Shown here one piece after another: positions 56,372-64,000 of a stretch of 64,000 nt of DNA. The notes beneath the pieces were generated by a model, which saw nothing but the letters and a program-made list of their open reading frames with translations, ran no database searches and was not told the DNA's origin. The DNA is from SLST01 sp046538735 (GTDB lineage: Bacteria; Spirochaetota; Spirochaetia; DSM-27196; SLST01), in the NCBI GenBank assembly GCA_046538735.1, contig JBKHII010000003.1, positions 1-64,000 of the forward strand, given 5' to 3'. Positions within the stretch are counted from its first letter, which is position 1. Each line of letters begins with the position of its first letter. A program made the translations under genes and the position numbers.

Positions 56372-57232
56372 GTGAGACACTGCCTTCTCGTGGCGTTCCT
56401 CGTACTCATCTCGTCCGTCACGGCCTGGGGGCAGAGCCCGACTCCCGATCGGACTACGACCGACCTCGACTGGACCACCGGCACGCTTCGCGTAACGGTG
56501 GAGCGCAACGTCTCCGCTGTCGGCCCCACCGCGATATCCCAGACTCAGCGATCGATTCGCCGAGATGCAGCGGCGATTCTCGTTCGGATTCTCTCCGATC
56601 TCCCGTACGACTCGGAGCGCACGCTCGGTGGCCTCGTGGAAGAGGAAGAGGCGCTCATCTCCGCGATCGAACGCGCGGCCGGTCGCGCCGAGGCCGTTCA
56701 GACGAGCGCAAGCTCCGACCTCGACTCGGCGCTCGTGACGTTCGAGATTGATCTCTACCGCGACCTTGGAACCGAGCTGGTCGACCACGCCCGACCGGCA
56801 CCGATCGAACAACGGCTCGGCTGGATTCCCAACGCTTCGTACACCGGCATCCTGATCTATGCCGCGGACAGATTGCCGCTATTCGGGACGCAGACGCGCA
56901 CGGAACCCGAGCCGACCCTGTTCCCCGGGATCTACTACCTGTCGGGCCCGCAGAGACTGATCTACCGGCTCGCCGAGATCGAGCACTTCGAGCCGGAGCG
57001 CCTGCCCCTGAGTGGGCCGGTCGCGTATACGGGCGATGTCCAGGCGACGGGACTCGCCGATCGCATCGGACCCAGACCGTTGCGGATCCTTGCGGTCGCG
57101 GCGTTCGGCACGTACCCCACGGATATCGTCATCTCGGAAGAAGACGCGAGGCGGATCATGGCATCCGAGCACAATCGTTCGCTGCTTCGCGACGGACGCA
57201 TCGCCGTGGTTCTCTCCCCCGAGCGCCTCTGA
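56372..57232 (+). CDS. Exported protein of unknown function (LPP20/FlgT-N-like beginning)
   Basis: The 286-residue protein starts with a signal peptide (GTG-initiated MRHCLLVAFLVLISSVTAWG). The first mature domain, with LRVTVERNVSAVGPTAISQTQRSIRRDAAAILVRIL, resembles the LPP20/FlgT-N layout of a strand followed by a long helix that ends in an alanine-rich stretch. It is not a confident match. The rest contains LGWIPNASYTGILIYAADRLPLFGT and a C-terminal LAVAAFGTYPTDIVISEEDARRIMASEHNRSLLRDGRIAVVL that also looks conserved. It is probably periplasmic. GTG 56372 is chosen because it begins a proper signal peptide; an upstream in-frame GTG at 56327 would bury it. Confidence 0.66.
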   Translation: MRHCLLVAFLVLISSVTAWGQSPTPDRTTTDLDWTTGTLRVTVERNVSAVGPTAISQTQRSIRRDAAAILVRILSDLPYDSERTLGGLVEEEEALISAIERAAGRAEAVQTSASSDLDSALVTFEIDLYRDLGTELVDHARPAPIEQRLGWIPNASYTGILIYAADRLPLFGTQTRTEPEPTLFPGIYYLSGPQRLIYRLAEIEHFEPERLPLSGPVAYTGDVQATGLADRIGPRPLRILAVAAFGTYPTDIVISEEDARRIMASEHNRSLLRDGRIAVVLSPERL

Positions 57233-57234
57233 GG

Positions 57235-57263
57235 TTGACTTTGGTATACCGTTGTGGTGTATT
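57235..57263 (+). promoter_or_regulatory. Possible promoter of the SH3-like lipoprotein gene
   Basis: TTGACT (57235-57240) and TGTATT (57258-57263) are separated by 17 bases, directly after the upstream stop codon. The distance to ATG 57283 is 19 bases. Confidence 0.4.
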
Positions 57264-57282
57264 CAACCGCACGGAGCTGTCC

Positions 57283-58611
57283 ATGACAGGGTACAAGAAC
57301 GCCTCACGCAAAGACGCACTGCTCGGATGCGGCCTCATCGTGTTGGCCGCCGTCCTGCTTACGGGATGCGGCGACAACGGAATCGGCGCCGGCGTCGTAC
57401 TCTGGTCGCCCGACGAGTCGGTTGTCCGCTCAGGAAGCGTAGTGACCGTCCTTGCCGAATCGAGTATCTCGGACACGTACCGGATCGCGGCTGAGGAGAT
57501 CGAGGAGCCGTTCGAGCTGGAACGGTGGCGAGTCGAGTTCTTCGATGCGGAGCCGGAAGCCGAGGCTCGTGCGGCAGACTACGCGGCGGCCTTCGACGGC
57601 AATACCACGCTCTACGCACGAGCAACCCGCAACGCGCTCCCGATCCGCGAGGACGCGAACGCGGTCGGCGACAATACCGTCTATCGACTGCGCGAGGGCG
57701 AAGAGATCAAGCTCATCGATCGGCAGCCTGAAGAGACCGAGCTCGGCGGCCTCGTCTCGTACTGGTACGAGACGCTCACCGAAACCGGTCAGCGTGGTTG
57801 GGTGTTCGGCTACACACTCGAAGTCTTCGATCCCACGGACGACACCGTCGCCGTGGAGCGCGGCACGAGCAGCGATCCACTCGTCGATCTGCTCCTCCAG
57901 AATGTCTGGCGTCCTATCTACTACGCAGACATGATCTCCAACGCAGCGATCGATCTCGAGCTCTTCCGCCCTGAATACGGGCTCTTCCCCGACCCTGAGA
58001 ACCGGCAGCTCGAGCTCGTGCTGCGCCGGCACGCGACGATCTTCGAGTACGAGCAGATAGTACGGGTCGGTTCACGAAGATACCTCGCCGAGGGCACCTC
58101 GCTGCAGCTCACCTTCCACCGCAACGACGAGCTCAGCCTCCAATACCTCCTCGACGGCCGGCAGCAGACGCTCGCGATGCAGCGAGTGCCCGGAGAGATC
58201 GAGGAGTATGTTCACGCGGAGCTCGAGCGCCGAGGGGCGCTGTACGAGGAGGTGTTCAGCCGAGGGCCTCGCTTCCGCAGCGACAACTACGGCGAGCTCG
58301 AGTTCCTCGTGGACCAGCGGTTCGATTGGACCGGATACGAACGCCTCGTTCCGATCGCGATTCCGCAAGGAGCGCGAACAACAGGAAGCGTGGACCTTGG
58401 GCTCTTCTTGTCCGCATCGCTCATGCAGGAGTACGACGGCGCCCTTTCCTTCCAGTTCGACGGCGCGCGGGATCCGGTCAGCTTCGCCTACACGTTTCGC
58501 CGGGACGGCATCCGCCTCGTCTGGATCCCGCAGGCGAACATCGAGGATCGGCTCGTACGACGCGTTGATTCGTCTCCGCTCACGGTCTTCATGTCGTCCA
58601 CCGGAGAGTAG
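57283..58611 (+). CDS. Lipoprotein with SH3-like domain
   Basis: The 442-residue protein has a charged n-region and a lipoprotein signal (ALLGCGLIVLAAVLLTGC, lipobox LTGC near residue 29). Residues about 105-190 look like a bacterial SH3 domain: TTLYARATRNALPIREDANAVGDNTVYRLREGEEIKLIDRQ and SYWYETLTETGQRGWVFGYTLEVFD. The long C-terminal part (about residues 195-442) is beta-rich and acidic, with no recognised family. SH3-like domains in such proteins often bind peptidoglycan or ligands. The stop TAG is followed directly by the ATG of the ABC-F gene, so the two are co-transcribed, an unexpected pairing. Confidence 0.75.
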   Translation: MTGYKNASRKDALLGCGLIVLAAVLLTGCGDNGIGAGVVLWSPDESVVRSGSVVTVLAESSISDTYRIAAEEIEEPFELERWRVEFFDAEPEAEARAADYAAAFDGNTTLYARATRNALPIREDANAVGDNTVYRLREGEEIKLIDRQPEETELGGLVSYWYETLTETGQRGWVFGYTLEVFDPTDDTVAVERGTSSDPLVDLLLQNVWRPIYYADMISNAAIDLELFRPEYGLFPDPENRQLELVLRRHATIFEYEQIVRVGSRRYLAEGTSLQLTFHRNDELSLQYLLDGRQQTLAMQRVPGEIEEYVHAELERRGALYEEVFSRGPRFRSDNYGELEFLVDQRFDWTGYERLVPIAIPQGARTTGSVDLGLFLSASLMQEYDGALSFQFDGARDPVSFAYTFRRDGIRLVWIPQANIEDRLVRRVDSSPLTVFMSSTGE

Positions 58612-60678
58612 ATGGCGCACGTTCAAGCATCCGATATCTCGCTCGCGTTCGGCGATCGAGATATCCTCTCCCATGTCTCGTTGACGCTCTCCTCCGGAGA
58701 CCGGTGCGCGCTCGCGGGCGCGAACGGCAGCGGCAAGTCCACGCTCATGAAGATACTCGCGGGCATCGGCGCTCCGGATTCCGGCTCGGTCGTCACATCC
58801 GCGGCAGCACGCGTGATCTACCTCCCGCAGTCGGGCATCACACACGCCGGCCGATCGCTCATCGAGGAGATCGAGCTCGCCTACGGCGATGTCGTGGCGA
58901 TCGTTGAGGAACGTGACCGGCTCGGCCGGGAGATGCAGGGGCGCGGTGCGGACGACCCTGCGCTGCCTCGACTGATCGAGGATCATCACGAGCTCTACGA
59001 GCGCATAGAGCGAAGCGGGTACTTCGAGCGGGAAGCCGAGGTCGACCGGGTGCTCACCGGTCTCGGCTTCAGAAGGTCGGACTTCGAGCGGAAAACCGAC
59101 GAGTTCTCCGGGGGCTGGCAGATGCGGATCGCGCTCGCGAAGGTCCTCCTGCAGCGCCCGGACTTCCTCCTCCTCGACGAGCCCACCAACTACCTGGACG
59201 TTGAGGCTCGCGTCTGGCTCGGGGGCTTTCTCGCCTCCTACCAGGGCGGCGTACTGATGGTGAGTCACGACCGCCGTTTTCTCGATCAGTCGGTGAACAC
59301 CGTCTGGGAGCTCTTCCTGGCACAGGTGAAGCGGTACCGCGGTACCTACACCGAGTACGAGCGCAGGCGCGAAGAGGAGATCGCCCGGATCAAGGCCGAG
59401 TGGGAACAGCAGCAGGATGAGATTCGGCACATCGAGGACTTCATCAGACGTTTTCGCGCAACCGCTTCCAAGGCTCGTCAGGTGCAGAGCCGGGTCAAGC
59501 AGCTCGAGAAGATGGAACGGATCGAGATCCCCGAGCATCTGAAACGCCTCCACATCACCTTTCCTCCGGCGCCTCGCTCGGGACGCGAAGTCGTCACGTT
59601 GCATCGGGTCTCGCGCGCGTACGGCGCCAACCAGGTGTTGAGCAACCTCGAGCTGATCGTGGAGCGGGGTGAGCGCGTGGTGCTCGTGGGGCCGAACGGC
59701 GCCGGCAAGTCCACGCTCATGCGGATCGTGGCGGGCCGCGACCCCGACCACGGCGGCACCGTACGCTACGGCTCCGGTGTGAGCGGGGGATTCTACGCGG
59801 ACGACGACAGCCGGCTCTCCAGGCTCTCGCGCGCTCGCGACGCGGCCGAACAGACGTCGGCCGGCCCTTCGGTCCTGGACGCGACGCTCGCGGCGGCGCA
59901 CGGACAGACCGAACAGCAGATCCGTGACATGCTCGGATCATTCCTGTTCCGCGGCGACGACGTGTACAAGTCGGTGCACGTGCTCTCCGGCGGGGAGCGC
60001 AGCCGCCTCTCGATGCTCCAGCTGCTGCTCCAGCCGAACAACCTCCTGGTGCTCGACGAACCCACGAACCATCTGGACATGGCGAGCAAGGACGTCCTCC
60101 TGGACGCGCTGCGCCAGTTCGGGGGGACGATCGTGTTCGTGAGCCACGACCGCGACTTCATCGAGCAACTCGCAACGCGCGTGGTGGAGTTGCGCCCGGA
60201 CCCGGCGGACGCGAGCGCACCTTCGCAGGTCTCGGATTTCGCCGGCGACTACCACTACTACGCATGGCGCCTCGAACACGCGGGGGAGACCGTGGAGACC
60301 GGACCAACCAGAACGCCGCAGGGCGCCGGGGACTCCCGTTCCGAGAGCTGCTCGGCGGACAGCGGCGCAGCCGCCCCCGAGGGTGCCGGGGCCGCGACCC
60401 AACCTCGTTCGCACGAGGAACAGAAAGCGCTCCGGAGCCGCCGGCAGAAGCTGGAGCGTACGGTTGAGGGACTGCTCCACGAGATCGAGGATGCGGAGCG
60501 GCGTCATGAGGCGCTGCAGCAGGGAATCTCGAAACCGGAGGTGTACGAGGACGGCAACGAGGTCAAACGCCTGACAGCGGAGCTCAACGAGGTTGAGCGG
60601 CGCATTGCGTCGTTGACCGAATCGTGGGAGTCCGCTGCCGCCGAGCTCGACGCGCTCGGCACCGCCGCACCGCGATAA
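58612..60678 (+). CDS. ABC-F family ATPase
   Basis: This 688-residue soluble protein has two ABC cassettes and no membrane domain. The first cassette has ALAGANGSGKSTLMKIL, an FSGGWQMRIALAKVLLQRPDFLLLDEPTNYLD signature-Walker B block, and SHDRRFLDQ. The second has LVGPNGAGKSTLMRI, LSGGERSRLSMLQLLLQPNNLLVLDEPTNHLD and SHDRDFIEQ. A linker with RRFRATASKARQVQSRVKQLEKMERIEIP joins them. A C-terminal coiled coil (about residues 600-688, EEQKALRSRRQKLERTVEGLLHEIE) is of the Uup/YheS kind. ABC-F proteins act on the ribosome in translation quality control or antibiotic protection. The subgroup cannot be fixed without a tree. Confidence 0.93.
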   Translation: MAHVQASDISLAFGDRDILSHVSLTLSSGDRCALAGANGSGKSTLMKILAGIGAPDSGSVVTSAAARVIYLPQSGITHAGRSLIEEIELAYGDVVAIVEERDRLGREMQGRGADDPALPRLIEDHHELYERIERSGYFEREAEVDRVLTGLGFRRSDFERKTDEFSGGWQMRIALAKVLLQRPDFLLLDEPTNYLDVEARVWLGGFLASYQGGVLMVSHDRRFLDQSVNTVWELFLAQVKRYRGTYTEYERRREEEIARIKAEWEQQQDEIRHIEDFIRRFRATASKARQVQSRVKQLEKMERIEIPEHLKRLHITFPPAPRSGREVVTLHRVSRAYGANQVLSNLELIVERGERVVLVGPNGAGKSTLMRIVAGRDPDHGGTVRYGSGVSGGFYADDDSRLSRLSRARDAAEQTSAGPSVLDATLAAAHGQTEQQIRDMLGSFLFRGDDVYKSVHVLSGGERSRLSMLQLLLQPNNLLVLDEPTNHLDMASKDVLLDALRQFGGTIVFVSHDRDFIEQLATRVVELRPDPADASAPSQVSDFAGDYHYYAWRLEHAGETVETGPTRTPQGAGDSRSESCSADSGAAAPEGAGAATQPRSHEEQKALRSRRQKLERTVEGLLHEIEDAERRHEALQQGISKPEVYEDGNEVKRLTAELNEVERRIASLTESWESAAAELDALGTAAPR

Positions 60679-60730
60679 CGGCGTCGAACGGCCTACCCTG
60701 CCCTCGCCGATTGCAGTATCCTTGGGAGCC

Positions 60731-61501
60731 ATGAAACGCATTCTCTCCTGGAACGTGAACGGCATCCGTGCGGTGATGAAGAAGCGTTTTCTCGAGTGGT
60801 TCAGAACCGAGTCGCCGGACATCCTCTGCCTGCAGGAAACGAAGGCGAGCCCGGAACAGCTGACGCAAGACCTCCTCGAACCCGAGGGCTACCACGCGTA
60901 CTGGGCGTCCGCGCAGAAGAGAGGATACAGCGGCGTGGCGGTCTACACCCGAGAGAAGCCGCTCGATGTCGCGACGATGGGACTCGAACGGTTCGACGCG
61001 GAGGGCCGGGTGCTCCAGCTCGAGTATCCCGATTTCGTCCTCATCACCGCGTACTTCCCGAACAGCCAGGACGGCGGGAGACGGCTCGACTATAAGCTCG
61101 ACTTCTGCGACTCCATTCTCGGCATCTGTAACGAGCTGGGCAGACAGGACAAGCGCGTCGTGCTCTGCGGCGACTACAACGTCGCTCACAAGCCGATCGA
61201 CCTCGCACGGCCGAAAGAGAACGAGAAGAGCCCGGGTTACCTGCCCGAAGAGCGAGCGTGGATGGACCGGTTCGTGGGAAGCGGCTACGTGGATACGTTT
61301 CGGATGTTCAACGCGGAGGGCGACAACTACACGTGGTGGAGCTACCTCACGAAAGGCCGCGAACGAAACGTCGGCTGGCGGATCGACTACCACTGCGTGA
61401 ACCGAACGGCGATGCCGCTCGTGAAGGAAGCGAAGATACTATCGGACGTCATGGGATCGGACCACTGCCCGGTCGAGGTAACGATGGAGGCGGAAGCGTA
61501 A
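60731..61501 (+). CDS. xth: Exodeoxyribonuclease III (AP endonuclease)
   Basis: This 256-residue Mg2+-dependent AP endonuclease/3'-exonuclease acts in base excision repair. The EEP fold motifs are clear: ILSWNVNGIRA (Asn), ILCLQETKA (metal Glu), GYSGVAVYTREKP, CGDYNVAHKPIDLARPKEN (Asp and Asn), RIDYHCVN and MGSDHCPV (catalytic Asp-His). The length matches bacterial Xth. ATG 60731 follows TGGGAGCC and begins the conserved strand; an in-frame TTG at 60722 would only add three residues. The stop abuts the rhomboid start, so the two are co-transcribed. Confidence 0.96.
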   Translation: MKRILSWNVNGIRAVMKKRFLEWFRTESPDILCLQETKASPEQLTQDLLEPEGYHAYWASAQKRGYSGVAVYTREKPLDVATMGLERFDAEGRVLQLEYPDFVLITAYFPNSQDGGRRLDYKLDFCDSILGICNELGRQDKRVVLCGDYNVAHKPIDLARPKENEKSPGYLPEERAWMDRFVGSGYVDTFRMFNAEGDNYTWWSYLTKGRERNVGWRIDYHCVNRTAMPLVKEAKILSDVMGSDHCPVEVTMEAEA

Positions 61502-62059
61502 ATGCGGATCACGTACAACGCGCCCGTGACGCTCACCTTCGCGATCCTGAGCAGCGTTATCCTCCTCGCGGACCAGCTCTCCGGCATCGGACTGACCGAG
61601 CGGTACTTCGCAGTGGGCGGGGAGATGAACCCCGCGAACCTCCTTGACTACGTACGGCTCGTGACCCACGTCGTGGGGCACGCAAACTGGGGCCACCTCG
61701 TGAGCAACTTCGCGTTCATCTTGCTGCTCGGGCCGATCCTCGAGGAGAAGTACGGCTCCACGACGCTGCTCCTGATGATGCTCGTCACCGCGCTCGTCAC
61801 GGGTCTCCTGAACGTGCTGCTCTTCTCCACGGGGCTGCTCGGAGCGAGCGGCATCGTCTTCATGATGATTCTGCTCGGTTCCTTCACGAACTTTCGCAAG
61901 GGCGAGATACCGCTGACCTTCATCCTCGTGGTCCTGCTCTACCTCGCGAGGGAACTGGTGACGGCGTTTCAGGCGGACACGATTTCCCAGTTCGCGCACA
62001 TCGCGGGAGGCTTCTGCGGGAGCATGTTCGGCTTCCTGAAGCCTCGGGAGAGCGCGTAA
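61502..62059 (+). CDS. Rhomboid-family intramembrane protein, putative serine protease
   Basis: The 185-residue membrane protein has about six helices. VGHANWGHLVSNFAFILLLGPILEEKYG matches the rhomboid HxxxN region, LLGASGIVFMMILLGSF carries the catalytic serine in GxSG near residue 118, and QFAHIAGGFCGSMFGFL carries the catalytic His near residue 171. The Ser-His dyad is therefore complete, and an active rhomboid protease cleaving membrane substrates is likely. The substrate is unknown. Its ATG is immediately after the exonuclease III stop (TAA-ATG), an odd functional pairing that suggests convenience of transcription rather than pathway. Confidence 0.86.
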   Translation: MRITYNAPVTLTFAILSSVILLADQLSGIGLTERYFAVGGEMNPANLLDYVRLVTHVVGHANWGHLVSNFAFILLLGPILEEKYGSTTLLLMMLVTALVTGLLNVLLFSTGLLGASGIVFMMILLGSFTNFRKGEIPLTFILVVLLYLARELVTAFQADTISQFAHIAGGFCGSMFGFLKPRESA

Positions 62060-62086
62060 GCCGCACGCCGCGAAAAAGGACGGACA

Positions 62087-63154
62087 ATGATCGACAAGCT
62101 GGAACAACTGAGAGAGCGCTTCGGCGAGCTCAACAAGCTCATCATGGATCCCGATCTCCCGAAGGACCAGAAGCGCTACCGAGATGTCATGCAGGAACAC
62201 TCATCGCTCGCCGAGACGATGGAGGTTTACGACGAGTACCGCCGTACGGCGGACGATATCTCGGAGACGAAGCAGCTGCTCGAAGAAGATGCCGACGCGT
62301 CCATGAGAGATATGGCCCGCGACGAGCTTCACTCGCTCGAGGAGAAACGGGGCGCGCTCGAGAAACAGCTCCGGCACCTCCTCGTCCCGAAGGACCCGCT
62401 GGACGAGAAGAACGCGATCATGGAGATCCGCGCCGGAACGGGTGGAGAGGAAGCGGCTCTGTTCGCGGCCGACCTCTACCGCATGTATCAGCGGTTGAGC
62501 GAGACGCGCGGATGGAAGATCGAGGTTATGAACAGCAACCCGACCGAGATAGGCGGCTTCAAGGAGATCGTCTACTCGGTGAGCGGAAAGCACGTCTACG
62601 GCGAGCTCAAGTACGAAAGCGGCGTTCACCGCGTGCAACGCGTCCCGGAGACCGAATCGGGCGGTCGCATCCACACGTCCGCGGTCACCGTTGCCGTTCT
62701 GCCGGAAGCCGAGGAGTCGGACGTCCAGGTCAATCAGGAGGACCTGCGTATCGACGTCTACCGTTCCTCCGGCCCCGGCGGCCAGAGCGTCAACACGACC
62801 GACTCGGCGGTGCGGATTACGCACATCCCGACCGGGCTCGTCGTGACGTGCCAGGATGAAAAGTCGCAACACAAGAACAAGGCAAAGGCCCTCCGGGTGC
62901 TCAAGGCGCGCCTCTACGAGATGGAGGAGCGACGAAGACAGCAGGAGGAAGCCGCGGCGCGCAAGAGCCAGATTGGGACCGGCGACCGCAGCGAGCGCAT
63001 TCGGACGTACAACTTCCCGCAGAACCGGTTCACCGACCACCGCATCAACCTGACGCTCTACAAGCTCGACTCGATCCTCCAGGGTGAGCTCGACGAGGCC
63101 ATCGAGACGCTGAAGATCACCGACCGGGAGGCGTACCTCCGGGAACATGTCTAG
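62087..63154 (+). CDS. prfA: Peptide chain release factor 1
   Basis: This 355-residue factor reads UAA and UAG stop codons. The stop-codon-reading tripeptide is PET within RVQRVPETESGGRIHTSA (RF1 uses P-x-T; RF2 uses SPF), and the peptidyl-transferase loop is SSGPGGQSVNTTDSAVRITH with the essential Gly-Gly-Gln. Domain 1 (DKLEQLRERFGELNKL onward) and the C-terminal NFPQNRFTDHRINLTLYKL complete the family profile. AAAAAGGA precedes the ATG. The 3' end overlaps prmC, whose product methylates the Gln of this GGQ, an arrangement conserved in many bacteria. Confidence 0.98.
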   Translation: MIDKLEQLRERFGELNKLIMDPDLPKDQKRYRDVMQEHSSLAETMEVYDEYRRTADDISETKQLLEEDADASMRDMARDELHSLEEKRGALEKQLRHLLVPKDPLDEKNAIMEIRAGTGGEEAALFAADLYRMYQRLSETRGWKIEVMNSNPTEIGGFKEIVYSVSGKHVYGELKYESGVHRVQRVPETESGGRIHTSAVTVAVLPEAEESDVQVNQEDLRIDVYRSSGPGGQSVNTTDSAVRITHIPTGLVVTCQDEKSQHKNKAKALRVLKARLYEMEERRRQQEEAAARKSQIGTGDRSERIRTYNFPQNRFTDHRINLTLYKLDSILQGELDEAIETLKITDREAYLREHV

Positions 63155-64000
63155 CACCCCCCGCTTCGCGCTTCCAGCCCGCTCGCGGCGCATCCGCGAC
63201 CTCCTGACGTGGGCGACCGGACGCCTGAAAGCCTGCCTGGCAGGCGCACCCGCCGGCTCGGCGGAGACGCCCTATCTTGACGCGTTGCTCCTCCTCGGCC
63301 TCGCTACCGGACAGCCTACCGAGCGACTCATGGCGTCGCTTCCCGACGAAGCAGGCGAAGCGGAGGTTGAGCGGTTCACCGAGTACGTGAACCGACGGTG
63401 CGAAGGCATCCCGGTGAGCTACATTCGAGGGAAGAAGGAGTTCTTCGGACGCGAATTCGTCGTCTCGCCGGCGGTCCTCGTGCCCCGGCCGGATACGGAG
63501 ACGCTCGTTGAGATCACGCTCGGAACGGTGGACAAGCCGGCGACCGAGGGCGTGGAGACGCTGCACGTCCACGACGTGTGCACCGGAAGCGGTTGCATCC
63601 CGATCACGCTCGCAGCCGAGCGACCGCGGCTCATCGTGAGCGGGTCGGATATCGACGAGAGTGCGCTCGATGTGGCCCGGACGAACCGCGAACGAATCGT
63701 CGGTCCGGACCGGGTTCACTTCTGGCGCAGCGATCTCGCAGGGTCGTTGCAGGTCGAGTGCGACCGTCGGTCTCTCCCGTTGCCGACGATTCTTACGGCA
63801 AACCCGCCCTATCTGACCGATACTGAGTACGAGGGGATGCGGGATGCCGGGTGGCCGGAGCCACCGCATGCTCTCAAGGGCGGTCCCGACGGGTTGGACG
63901 TGGTACGACGCCTTGCACGGGAAGCAGTGACGGTACTCCCCTTCGGCGGGTATCTTGTTCTAGAAGTTGGTCCTGACCAGGGCGCATCGGGAATCGAGAT
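63147..64000 (+). CDS. prmC: Release factor glutamine methyltransferase PrmC, truncated by the window edge
   Basis: The reading frame opens at ATG 63147-63149, overlaps the prfA stop by eight bases and stays open to the right edge (about 284 residues, no stop). The N-terminal helical domain (SRRIRDLLTWATGRLKACL ... TPYLDALLLLG) is followed by the typical VSYIRGKKEFFGREFVVSPAVLVPRPDTETLVE, a SAM-binding VHDVCTGSGCIPITLAAERP, and the catalytic TANPPYL (NPPY). It methylates the GGQ glutamine of RF1 and RF2. The stop codon and the last residues lie beyond the window. Confidence 0.95.
   Translation, partial: MSSTPRFALPARSRRIRDLLTWATGRLKACLAGAPAGSAETPYLDALLLLGLATGQPTERLMASLPDEAGEAEVERFTEYVNRRCEGIPVSYIRGKKEFFGREFVVSPAVLVPRPDTETLVEITLGTVDKPATEGVETLHVHDVCTGSGCIPITLAAERPRLIVSGSDIDESALDVARTNRERIVGPDRVHFWRSDLAGSLQVECDRRSLPLPTILTANPPYLTDTEYEGMRDAGWPEPPHALKGGPDGLDVVRRLAREAVTVLPFGGYLVLEVGPDQGASGIE

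Noticed and set aside
1..64000. tRNA, rRNA, CRISPR arrays, insertion sequences or prophage
   Set aside because: No cloverleaf-like segments, direct-repeat arrays, transposases or integrases were recognised; intergenic gaps are all under 300 bases.

Overview
The window is a gene-dense, GC-rich bacterial chromosome segment. There are no rRNA or tRNA genes, CRISPR arrays, insertion sequences or phage genes that I could see. Several features point to a spirochaete (Spirochaetota, Spirochaetia-like): an archaeal-genre methionyl-tRNA synthetase with a PHLGN signature of the kind found in Borrelia and Treponema, LL-diaminopimelate aminotransferase, a Na+-NQR operon, a TIGR02757-family protein, and many lipoproteins, outer-membrane proteins and two-component proteins. 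This assignment is inference from gene content; no rRNA marker is present.

Layout. 83-3555 (minus): metG and a FemAB-type transferase. 3688-5738: hflK-hflC, ended by a strong intrinsic terminator. 5838-8388 (minus): a GNAT protein and a solitary D12-class adenine methyltransferase. 8430-10037: murE. 10039-13968: a nitroreductase diverging from a membrane M28-like protein plus dinB. 13989-17763: a TPR protein, an AEC transporter, a GAF/fRMsr-like protein and dapL. 17797-23132: ribA diverging from a five-gene, fully overlapping operon (RibD_C reductase, MDR dehydrogenase, PTPS-like protein, GT4 glycosyltransferase, CDP-alcohol phosphotransferase fused to an FkbM methyltransferase). 23093-25660 (minus): methyltransferase, cNMP-binding protein and K+ channel. 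25705-29384 (minus): a REC-STAS-REC regulator and a hybrid kinase. 29523-32569: an Omp85-like barrel and a phosphohexomutase. 32556-41374 (minus): a long run holding the pyruvate dehydrogenase complex, an AI-2E family protein, trpS and a HAD-HhH-GPD fusion. 41628-46108: nqrBCDEF without nqrA, plus an unrecognised gene. 46237-48315: a REC-PAS-GGDQF-EAL protein. 48360-51979: a gluzincin-propeller-barrel protein and a secreted partner. 51995-53594: aroK-aroC. 53631-55212 (minus): rubredoxin, a TIGR02757 protein and a membrane protein. 55280-60678: three envelope proteins and an ABC-F ATPase. 60731 to the right edge: exonuclease III, a rhomboid, prfA and prmC.

The best candidate for an undescribed system is 18588-23132. 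It combines a pterin-type cyclase fold, two reductases, a glycosyltransferase and a membrane CDP-alcohol transferase fused to a methyltransferase. It diverges from GTP cyclohydrolase II through a shared palindromic -10 element. I read it as a possible pathway for a glycosylated, membrane-linked pterin-like or pyrimidine-like molecule; the product is unknown.

A second theme is regulatory. At least ten genes have a recognisable -10 hexamer ending only 8-11 bases before the start codon, which predicts leaderless or nearly leaderless mRNAs. Several divergent gene pairs also have overlapping promoters. Genes in tight operons instead overlap by ATGA or TGATG, often with Shine-Dalgarno sequences.
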